Assembly (NCBI GenBank): GCA_019059635.1
Contig: JAGVRJ010000008.1
Coordinates: 124,001 to 188,000 of the forward strand
Length of the DNA stretch: 64,000 nucleotides
From: Proales similis
Taxonomy: Eukaryota > Rotifera > Eurotatoria > Ploima > Proalidae
Direction of reading: 5' to 3'
The notes under the pieces are model-generated. The model was not told where the DNA came from and ran no database searches. It was given only the letters and a program-made list of their open reading frames with translations. A program made the translations under genes and the position numbers. Below, one piece after another: positions 11,651-20,315 of the stretch (position 1 is the first letter of the stretch; each line of letters starts with the position of its first letter).

Positions 11651-12169
11651 TTCTTCCTCGTCTTGTTGAAGATATTTGAGAAGTTCTGCGACAGCTTTCA
11701 AAACTCAACGCGTACACGCGCGGCTCTTTGTGTCTGAACAAGCGATAATGATGCGAACAACAAGCTCGCAAATAAAGTGAACTCCAAACTAGGTTTGAAT
11801 AATCCCAAGCGTCTCTCTGCTCGTTAAATATTTTAATTCCCAATTCACGTCCCAAAGAGTCTCAGGCAGGTCTGTGTAATGATCGAATGAACTCGAGCAT
11901 GAAAGCAGTTGCTTCAACTCCTGACCGACCCTGCCAGAAGTCTAATTAAAGCTGGACGTCCTTTTGAACGACGATGATCTGTTTTTCTCCTCATAAAAGC
12001 GATAAATTCAAGTTGAATAGTTAAATGAGATCGAGTTACATAATGTCTGAGGGAGAAAAAAGGTGAAATTATGCGTTTGAGCTAAAGAGATGCGAAGAGA
12101 TACAGAGGCAAGTTAAGCGACTCAGAGCTCTATTCGGCCTATTAGAATAAAAGCGCGAGTAGGAGATAG
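11651..12169. other. Divergent promoter interval
   Basis: Lies between the start of the small membrane protein gene (minus, 11650) and the start of the short WAVE paralogue (plus, 12170). It is AT-rich and has no credible coding frame; it probably contains promoters for both genes. Confidence 0.4.
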
Positions 12170-13219
12170 ATGCCTTTACCAAAAGCAGAGGTTCATGAAC
12201 AAGCGGCTAGGAAGCGGGCCATCCCAGAAACTGAACAAAATAAGCCAGAATTCGTGGCCAATGCTACGCTGGTTGATATCATAAGGCAGCTGAGCTCGCT
12301 GGGACAGCACGCGTGCCGCATCTTCGACGAGCTGAGCGCGGACGCCGCTCGCCTCAACACGCGCAGCATCCAGCTCGGACAGCGGCTCGACAAGCTCAGG
12401 GACAAGTGCGAGCAGCTCGACATCCAGGGCGAGGAGCTGCAGCTCGCCGACCTCCAGCACCGCAAGCAGTTCGCCAGCGCGGTCCGCATCGACCAGCAGG
12501 TCGTCGCCCGGCCCTCCATGCCCGACGCCATGCGCCTGCTCTACGAGAGCGCCGATCCGCCGCCCGAGCTCCACCGCCTCAATCCCTACCGGTAAGCGCG
12601 CCCTTCCTTCTCTGTCCTCCCCTCCGATCTCATCCGATGGCGCTTCAAGTGACGACGGCCGCGACTGCATGAAGTTCTACACTGATCCCGATATTTTCGC
12701 CAAGTCGTTCCACAAGAAAAATCGCTCTCAATCTAAAAGTAATGCGGCCAAATCCGTCGAATCGCAGGTATTACGCAAAGCATAAGACCTGCAGCTGATT
12801 AACTGTTATCAAATCATGCCGATTAAGGAAACGGAGGGAGAACGATGCCAAGCTTCCGACTCTGGGCTTAAGGGAAATGAAAACATCTGCTTATCTTTGA
12901 GGTACATTTTGGCCAGACAAATCTTTTCTATTTTTAAACAGCTTTACGATTACGAAGCCTTCACAGACAACGTCATAATGTTTATGGCCACCGATTTGAA
13001 GGAGAAGAAAAGGAAGCGGCGCTCGCAAAGAAAATTTACAGCTTCAAGCCGTTCAGCGTCCTGAAGGTTGAAAGGGAGAGAGAAATGTCCGTAAAAGAGA
13101 ATCATCTGATCGAACAAAAGACTCAAGTGTCTGTTCATACGTTGGATTCTTTCATTGCCGAGCCTGAGAGTGATAAAAGTTCTTTCGACGAAGGGTTGGC
13201 CGACAGTGATTGGGAATGA
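12170..13219 (+). CDS. Short WAVE/SCAR paralogue lacking the proline-rich region
   Basis: Four exons, 12170-12591, 12650-12767, 12828-12901 and 12958-13219, all with GT-AG introns, total 876 bases in one frame (291 residues). The N-terminal ~180 residues are a WAVE homology domain: IIRQLSSLGQHACRIFDEL, the QVVARPSMPDAM and PPPELHRLNPYRDDGRDC blocks, and MKFYTDPDIF. After FYTDP it departs from the neighbouring full-length WAVE gene: no polyproline stretch and no recognisable WH2 motif, but an acidic end with DSDWE like the WAVE acidic region. It could bind the WAVE-complex partners through the helical domain, yet lacks the profilin/actin-binding part, so a regulatory or dominant-negative role is conceivable (inference). 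The middle of the gene, including intron 1, is identical to its inverted neighbour. Confidence 0.75.
12293..12690 (+). repeat. Inverted repeat arm 1, perfect 398 bp, inside short WAVE gene
   Basis: Identical, in opposite orientation, to 14528-14925; coordinates satisfy p + m = 27218 throughout. It covers part of exon 1, the whole 58-base intron and the first 41 bases of exon 2. Boundaries are abrupt. Base composition is high: 39/60 and 44/60 G+C in lines 12361 and 12481, against about 26/60 at 12781. Confidence 0.95.
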
Positions 13220-13340
13220 GCAAATTTCGTGACAAAAGACATTTAATTTGATCAAAAAGGTTTTGTAAAATTGTCGAGAAAATTTAATTCTTTTTTTTTT
13301 AATTAACCAAAGACAAAGAGCGGCGGGGAGCGGAAGGCGC

Positions 13341-15048
13341 CTAGTCGTCCCAATCGCTGTTTTCCTCGTCCTCTTCGCTCGAATCACACACATGCGGCCT
13401 GAACTTTCTGACAAAGTCAATAATGGCGGCCACGTCTGAATTATTGACAAGTGGCTGAATACTGTCCGGTTCTGTTTGGCGAGGACTTGGCCGCTTTGCC
13501 TCGTCTTGGCCTTTTTGCGTCGGCTTGAGAACGAACCGTCTCATGCTGATGTCGTCCAGATAACTTCTGTTTGCGCTTTGGCCCGTGCTCTCCGGTTTGC
13601 TTTTTTCGCTCTGATTCATGTTTATTGACGAACTCGATGATGAGGCCGTGTCAGGTTCTACCAACGGTGGCAATGGCGGCGGTGGAGGTAGACCGACAAA
13701 CTCGAGACTGCCGTTGTGCTCTGCTGGTGCCCTTTGACCGATGGCGGATAATTCCCCGAAACCGGCCGGGACCAGATCTATCGGCGGCGGCGGCGGCGGT
13801 AGAGGCATCTCACTGTCGGTTAACTCGCCAACGTTCATGTGAAGACCGTTCATTTTTGCCGCTAAATGCCCGATCGGCGGGGGCTGTGGCAGTCCAGCAC
13901 TCGGCTCGACCATTCCAGGCGGCGACGGAGGCGGTGGCAAATCGTTCAGATCAAGTTCAATCGGATGTCTTTCGCCTGACTCGCCCATGTAATTCAGCTG
14001 CGCGCTGAATTGATGCGAAATCTGTTGTAACTCGCTGACAGGCTGCATTGGGACTGGCGGCGGTGGCAAGCCCGGACGCTCGTGCACAAGCTGCCGCACA
14101 AGGCCGGTCTGAGGCATGAGCGGCTGCTGCCTATAGCCCTTGTGATGGTTGCCATTCCTCAACGGCTCTTGCATCATCATTATCTGAGTAGGAGGAGGCG
14201 GGAGGAGGCATTCGTCGCTTGGTAGAGCAGTTGAGTTGTAGATGCCGTTTCTGGCTCTGTTTGCCTCAGTTTGATGAGAGTGATCTTTCAGGTGTTGAGC
14301 TTGATGCTCCATGGGCTCGCCTTCGTAAATTTTGTGCTGTTGTTTAAGTTGAATTTGTTGTTGTGGTTGCTGCTGCTGTTTGATTTCTCGCTTGTCAACT
14401 CCATCGGTGAGCGCAATGTCAGGAGTGCGGCCGGTCCTTTCGTTCCTGGTCTTTCTTCGCTTCTTCTCAAGCTTGCGGGTTTCGTTATCACGCATGAGCT
14501 CGTTGCACCAAATGTTAAAAAAGAATCCGGGATCAGTGTAGAACTTCATGCAGTCGCGGCCGTCGTCACTTGAAGCGCCATCGGATGAGATCGGAGGGGA
14601 GGACAGAGAAGGAAGGGCGCGCTTACCGGTAGGGATTGAGGCGGTGGAGCTCGGGCGGCGGATCGGCGCTCTCGTAGAGCAGGCGCATGGCGTCGGGCAT
14701 GGAGGGCCGGGCGACGACCTGCTGGTCGATGCGGACCGCGCTGGCGAACTGCTTGCGGTGCTGGAGGTCGGCGAGCTGCAGCTCCTCGCCCTGGATGTCG
14801 AGCTGCTCGCACTTGTCCCTGAGCTTGTCGAGCCGCTGTCCGAGCTGGATGCTGCGCGTGTTGAGGCGAGCGGCGTCCGCGCTCAGCTCGTCGAAGATGC
14901 GGCACGCGTGCTGTCCCAGCGAGCTGAGTTGGCGAATTACGTTGGCCAATGTAAGATTAGACAGACACTCGAGTTCATTGGGCTCGCCGCTTGGTATTGG
15001 ACATTGTGAGATGTTCACTGGCTCAACGTTGTGCTTTGTGAACGGCAT
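13341..15048 (-). CDS. WASF: WAVE/SCAR protein (WASF), Arp2/3 activator
   Basis: Subunit of the WAVE regulatory complex that links Rac to Arp2/3-driven actin branching. Exon 1 is 14627-15048 and exon 2 is 13341-14568, separated by one 58-base intron; 1650 coding bases give 549 residues, normal for the family. In order: WAVE homology domain (MPFTKHNVEPVNISQCPIPS, SELECLSN-like core, FYTDPGFFFNIW), basic region (KLEKKRRKTRNERTG), Gln-rich linker, several polyproline runs (GLPPPPVP, DLPPPPSPPG, PLPPPPPPIDL), a WH2-like segment (RSYLDDISMRRFVLKP), a connecting helix (AAIIDFVRKFRPHV) and an acidic end EEDEENSDWDD. It converges with the short paralogue; the two stops are 121 bases apart. Confidence 0.93.
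14528..14925 (-). repeat. Inverted repeat arm 2, perfect 398 bp, inside WASF
   Basis: Partner of 12293-12690. Identical sequence includes the WASF intron, which argues against selection on protein alone. The spacer between arms is 1837 bases and contains the 3' halves of both genes. Confidence 0.95.
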
Positions 15049-15917
15049 ACTCGAGTCGGCCTAGTGCTCCATCTAAATTCTAACCGACAATTCACCTTGG
15101 CTGGACGTCGAACGAACGTTCGCACAAGACTTTTATATTCACACCGAGCAGAGTACAAGCCATTCTCGCTGGTTATCGTACACTAATAGCAGTAGGTCCG
15201 CAACAAATATCTCCATATTCTCGATCGGGCCAGCGATTAGCATAAATTAATCGAAAGTCGCTGCGACGGCAAGCGGAAGCCATACGCTGCCCGTCTTAAA
15301 GCATAGTATAATTGACACTCGACAATGGGGACCGCCTCGAACGGGAGCACGCGTGAGCGGCTAGATGAGCACCACAAGAAGAAACACCTTGTTTTTCAGA
15401 ACAAGTGCCGCTTTTCTGTTTGCGCTGCCTTTCCAAATTGTTTACACTGCGGCTCCGCTCGGGCCTGCCCTCTCTCGCGCTGGTTTGCTCTAGTCCTCAT
15501 AAATATGGAGTCTAAGTGATGCGTGCGGCATAAACGCGAGCTTTATGAACGCGTTCAGTACTATGGTCAGCCTGACCTCTGCGCCAATCGGCCTTGTTTA
15601 TTTAGGAGCGTCGGAGCTTCGAAACAAGACGAGAAACAACTCAACCGAACCAACATTTGACAATCTAACCAAAACGATCTTGATGATCTAAGCGAATGAA
15701 AAACTCAAGACTGAATGATTTTGTTTCAAAATTGTTTTTCAGCATCAACAAGATAAGGCGCAGAAAAGCAAGCGAGCGAGCGGGCTCTCCTTTTCTGGTT
15801 AAATAGATAGAATAGTTAAATAGCATTCTAATGAACGAACGAAAAGAGCTCAAATGGAATAAAAGTAAACGACGAAGAGTGGCCATCACAAATGTACTCT
15901 TTGGTTTGAGCGAATCC
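15049..15917. other. Intergenic region upstream of WASF
   Basis: AT-rich, no supported gene; probably contains the WASF promoter at its left end. The short open frames here have no recognisable content. Confidence 0.45.
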
Positions 15918-16458
15918 TCAATTGTAGAATCTCTCCTATTTTTAACAAAACTTGTCACATACAGCGCGTTTAGACATTCGATCGGCCACTTACATAGTCT
16001 TTTGTTTGCTCGAGCAGATCGTAGATATCTTCGGGCGGGTTGAATTGGCCGTCGAATTTCCGCCGATACTCGTTCGGATCGGTCGCATAGACGCCCAGGA
16101 ATTTGATTCTTTGTGTATACTTGATCGGCGATGGTCGGCTCGGCAAGGATTTTGCGTCCATCGGCGAGTCCAGCACTGCCCTTCGTGTGGGCAGTTCAGA
16201 CCACTGATTATCTGAGTCAAGTTGTAGAATATTCTCGGACGACGAATCGACAGCTTCTGAGGCGGCGACTTTTTCAAGCTCCATCGGTCGATCATTGGTG
16301 TAATAATAGTTGCTTGGCGATTGATATGCGGGGCAATGAGACCAGTTGGGCGTTGATTGTGCGTACGAATAGGTCTGGAACTGACGCATGCTGTAGACCG
16401 GACTTGAGTATTGGTAGCCAGAAAAGGCCTGAGTAAAGCAGAGAGTGGTGGGGGTCAT
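15918..16458 (-). CDS. Unassigned 160-residue protein
   Basis: Exon 1 (15994-16458) reads from ATG at 16458 and ends at a strong donor (TAT/GTAAGT). A 58-base intron leads to an 18-base terminal exon (15918-15935) ending ERFYN-stop. The protein has an N-terminal half rich in Tyr, Ser and Gln (GYQYSSPVYSMRQFQTYSY), a mixed middle, and a more ordered-looking C-terminal segment (KYTQRIKFLGVYATDPNEY, NPPEDIYDLLEQTKDY). No signal peptide, membrane segment or known motif. The even codon use and the intron in frame support a real gene. I do not recognise the family. Confidence 0.6.
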
Positions 16459-16904
16459 TGCTCTCTATTTCTCTCTGTCCGTCGAGGGGTCGTTAAGGCA
16501 AAATACTTGAGAACTGAAGTTGAAATTTGGAAAGAAGACTCGATGACTTCTTTCTGCTGCTCTTTCTGATCGCTTCAAGAGGCCTTGCTAATGGTCTAAC
16601 CATTGTATTCGCTTGAGCGGTTCATTCGACAGCAAAAATGCTCTAATTGTCTTCATTCACTCGTATGCAAAGGCATCGACATGCCAAGTCTGTGCGCTAA
16701 CACACGCACACACAGAGCAGGTAGTCAGGCAGACAGGAAAATGCGCGTGCTGCACGTTGGATGCTTGCGAGTCGAATTTATCGATAATTGGCATCTGTTG
16801 TCTTGTTTCAGTCGTGTTCATCTCGAATTGTTCGCTGAGTTGAAGCTGAGCTGAGTTGAAATTGAACCAGTAGACCGAGAGAGGAATAGCTTTTTAAATG
16901 TTGT
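16459..16904. other. Intergenic, no feature seen
   Basis: Between the start of the unassigned gene and the stop of the C8orf76 homologue, both minus strand. A short CA-rich stretch near 16700-16715; nothing else. Confidence 0.4.
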
Positions 16905-17143
16905 TTATTTCGCAAAGTTTATGTGAAAAAATTGCTTCCAATCAAGCAGTGCTCTGGCGCGAGTGATTTTCTCGTTATCGTCTAACTTATCCAGCGACTC
17001 GAGGCGAGCAATTGTTTCCTAATAGGGAAATAGAGAAACAGACCAAATGGCAAGAAAAGTGAAAGAGAGACAGAGAGAGAGACAGAGAGAGAGACAGAGA
17101 GAGAGACAGAGAGAGAGACAGAGAGAGAGACAGAGAGAGAGAC

Positions 17144-17174
<31 letters not shown>

Positions 17175-18272
17175 AAGAGCAACGAGAGACCGATCGTAAA
17201 TCATTGAATCAAATAAAATCGAGAAAAATTGGCAATTTTTACTTGCTCATCGCAAATGCTGGAGCTGCTGTCAAGCTGATTGTCATCGAGCCACTTGTTT
17301 TCTGCTTTGAACTCATCGATCTTTTGCGAATATTTAGACAATTGCGCATTTAGTTTGTTTCAAAAATCAAACCCATTTGTGTTGAATTTCTTTTTGTCGG
17401 TGCATGATCTCACTTCGGTTTACATAGCCGTGTCGATGAATGTCACAAATCGACCAAAAGCAGAGGCGAGCAAACTGACGATTGTCTGAATCGTCAGGCG
17501 AAAGAGTGTCGGCCAGTTTCATCCAAAATCGAATGGCAAACGGATGTAGGCAAATTAGCTGGCACACTGTCCTTCGAATCGAATCTGTCCAAGGCCGGTC
17601 GGTTAAAACTGGCCAATAATCCGAGTGGGAAATCTGCGCTTGCCTTTTAGTTCATCGGTTTTGGTCTCGACCAGGAATTTGAGTTTGGTGTTTAGATATG
17701 ACGAATAGTGGTCAAAACTAAACGTGGTCTCGTCTGCCTGTCAGCGAGTCCATCTGTCAGCATTTGTCGTTTCATCGCTTGTTTATTGAGCTACCAGTTG
17801 TTCCAAGAAACGTTCAGCTTCCTCTGTCCGCTTCAAACGAGCGAGGCAAACGCATAAGCTCTCCTTGAGCTCACGAACAAATATGCTCTCTTTGGAATGG
17901 CCCAGTTTGCTCATCTCGACTTGAATTTTGAAATTGATCGGCCAACGAGCCTGGAAATCATTTGTCGAATCTTACCAAGACTTTGATTGTAGAGCTCGAG
18001 CGCTTTATCCAGCTCTTCGTTCCAGTAGAGGAAGTCGGCCTTCATCTTGAGCCCGCCAGCCCTGTCTTCAGGCGACACATCAGATCCGCCAATTTCAAAT
18101 CTCTTTAACAATTTTGACCTGATCAACACTGAATGCCCAACGCGTGAGTTCGATTCTTACTCACTCCGATCTGGCTCTGTTTGGGACGATAGGCTCCAAT
18201 TATCGCTTCCAAGTCGTTTTCATTGCTTTTGCTCTTTTTCTCAAACAGATCGTCGTCGAACACAAACTCCAT
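16905..18272 (-). CDS. C8orf76: C8orf76-like TPR-type protein
   Basis: Homologue of the poorly characterised human C8orf76. Start ATG at 18272 (MEFVFDDDLFEKKSKSNEND). A helical repeat resembling a TPR follows (KADFLYWNEELDKALELYNQ), then KRTEEAERFLEQL. The diagnostic block LICLHPFAIRFWMKLADTLS parallels human [20 protein letters not shown]. The final exons give SSSSICDEQ and LDWKQFFHINFAK before a TAA at 16905-16907. At least six short introns. The last intron (17019-17242) is unusually long for this gene because it holds a tandem repeat. Molecular function is unknown in the family. It shares a 278-bp divergent promoter region with ALG10. Confidence 0.78.
17065..17174. repeat. 12-bp GA-rich tandem repeat in last C8orf76 intron
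   Basis: Eight perfect copies of the 12-mer CAGAGAGAGAGA from 17071 to 17166, followed by a pure GA run. It lies wholly inside the intron 17019-17242. Translating it on the minus strand gives a spurious Leu-Ser-Val repeat. Confidence 0.9.
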
Positions 18273-18550
18273 TCTACTCAATGAAGTCTCTTTAAGCAAA
18301 ATTTAAACTGGCTGCCGTTAGAGCATAGCAGCTCAAAGCAAATTGGACGGCAAGCAAAGCGACCATGCGGATCTGTCTGCTGGTCGCTCTGTCGCCCCCT
18401 CTCCCACTCTCTCTCTCTCTCTTGCTTATTCTGCCTACATGTCTGAATGAACGATGAGAAAAATTATGCCCGAGTAACACGCCAGTCAAAATTTGCGGAT
18501 CATTCAAACGCGTTCGAGAAAAGAAAGGGCAATTTAGAAAAACAAGCGAA
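18273..18550. promoter_or_regulatory. Bidirectional promoter region, C8orf76 / ALG10
   Basis: A 278-base gap between two divergent start codons, with a CT run at about 18400-18422. No TATA box is evident; assignment as shared promoter is by position only. Confidence 0.5.
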
Positions 18551-20170
18551 ATGAGCTGGTTGGCAGGTGTTCTAGGCGCCGGAGTCTTTCTCCAGCTCAG
18601 TTGGCTCGTCTCCAATCGAATACAGGACGCAGTCGGCCAGGCATATATGGACGAGATATTTCACGTGCCTCAAGCGCAAAAGTATTGCGCGGGCAACTTT
18701 ACTCAGGTAGACTGCGATTTCCTTATTCCGCCGCAAGTCTCGCCTCTCTAAGCCTTGCGATTTGAACCAAAACCAACAAAGTGGGACCCGAAAATAACCA
18801 CGTTGCCTGGCCTCTACCTGCTCAGCGCCGGAGTATTTAAATTGTTCGCGTTGGCAAGCGGAAATGGATCAACTGACGACTGGTGCTCGTTGTCCAATCT
18901 GCGTCGAGTCAATCTTTGCCTGTCGGCGTTTAATTTTCTTCTATTCTACTTGCTCGTCGACAAGATTCACTCGAGCAAGAGCAAGCCGGTAAGTTGACTC
19001 AACCTGAGTATGGGATCGATCGGTCACTTTGAACGATTCAAGAAGCTGTCCACTTTGGTTCGACTTTTGAGTGCCCTCTCACTTTCGCTGTTTCCACTCA
19101 ACTACTTTTTCCAATTTGTCTACTACACAGACGTCGGCTCCACATTGTTCATACTGGCTGCCTATTACATGCAGTTGAATGGAAGGCCGCGATTGTCCGC
19201 GCTGCTCGGCCTCATTGCCATCCTATTCAGACAAACGAACGTCATTTGGGTTGCCTTCTGTCTTGGACTCGAACTGCTTGCCAATATCGAGCGTACAGTC
19301 GGCCAGCAAGAAAGAAAAGCTTTCAGTAAAAAGCTGCGCAAACATTCCAGTCTGCTCGAGTTGGCATCTAAGCGAGCGAGCGAACTCGGCCGGATTAACT
19401 GGCGCGAATGGATCTCCAAAGTCTACGGCCAAGATTTAAGGGGCCGACATTTGCTGTTGCACGATTTAATCGAAATAGTCGACTTGAACCGCATGAACAT
19501 GTACGTCCTGGTGCTTGGCATGTTTGTGGCGTTTGTGCAGATAAACGAAGGCATTGTGGTCGGAGATCGAACCAATCACCAAGTGAATGCTCATCTATCG
19601 CAGCTGTTCTATTTCTTCGTGTTTACGGTCTTTTTCACGCTTCCCTCTCTTTTATTCAATTTGAAGCAGCAAATCCAATGGCTGGCCAGATTCATGCTCG
19701 CTCACTTTAAGCTGGCGCTCGGTGTTGTTTTGCCTCTATTCTGCACAATTGTACACAATTTCACAATCGAGCATCCGTTCCTGCTCGCTGACAATCGGCA
19801 TTATCCGTTTTACATTTGGCACCGAGTCTACAAGCGGCACGAGCTAGTCCGCTATCTGCTCACGCCCGTCTACTTGGGCTCGGCGCTTGTATTGTTTAGA
19901 AACCTGACGCAGAGTGGCAAGAGCTTGGCCTGGCTTCTCGGCTTCTCCATTTGCCTGACGGCCGCTGTTGTTCCTCAGCCGCTTATCGAGTTTCGCTACT
20001 TCATAGTTGCCTTTTACATTTACCGTCTCAACATCAAGCAGCCAAGTGTCAAGTCGCTTCTTGCCGAGATCGTCATGTATCTAGGCCTGAACGCAGTCAC
20101 AATTCACATCTTTTTGAACAAAGTGTTTTTCTGGCCCGGAAACGAACAGCCCCAACGATTCATGTGGTAG
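18551..20170 (+). CDS. ALG10: ALG10, alpha-1,2-glucosyltransferase of the dolichol pathway
   Basis: Adds the third, terminal alpha-1,2-linked glucose to Glc2Man9GlcNAc2-PP-dolichol in the ER lumen, using dolichyl-phosphate glucose. Exon 1 carries the family signature (AYMDEIFHVPQAQKYCAGNF). After a 75-base intron (18706-18780), exon 2 starts WDPKITTLPGLYLLSAGV. After a second short intron beginning at 18991, exon 3 encodes the polytopic remainder, including FRQTNVIWVAFCLGLE and HPFLLADNRHYPFYIWHRVY. Multiple hydrophobic segments fit a multi-span ER membrane protein. About 498 residues, normal for the family. The next gene, 137 bp downstream, encodes the enzyme that removes the same glucose. 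Confidence 0.96.
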
Positions 20171-20213
20171 CCGCTTCTCAAACCGCCTAATAATTGCTCT
20201 GATTCGATCTCTC

Positions 20214-20219
20214 AATAAA
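20214..20219 (+). other. Polyadenylation signal AATAAA, ALG10
   Basis: Lies 43 bases after the ALG10 stop and 88 bases before the MOGS start, so the two genes appear to have separate transcripts in very tight packing. Confidence 0.5.
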
Positions 20220-20300
20220 TTTTCCTCTCATGTGCTTTATGCCGACACTCACGGCCAGCTCAAGGCTCTAGAAGGTCTTTGAGTTGCTGATCGAATAAAC

Positions 20301-20315
20301 ATGAACGATGCTTAA
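20301..20315 (+). promoter_or_regulatory. Minimal uORF overlapping the MOGS start codon
   Basis: ATGAACGATGCTTAA: a four-codon frame whose third codon overlaps the ATG of MOGS at 20308 in another frame. If transcribed it would compete for initiation. Whether the mRNA 5' end includes it is unknown. Confidence 0.45.

Noticed and set aside
12176-12672. Long GC-rich frames overlapping the WAVE inverted repeat
   Set aside because: Same reason: shadows of the WAVE homology domain in a stop-poor GC-rich tract, and they run through the intron.
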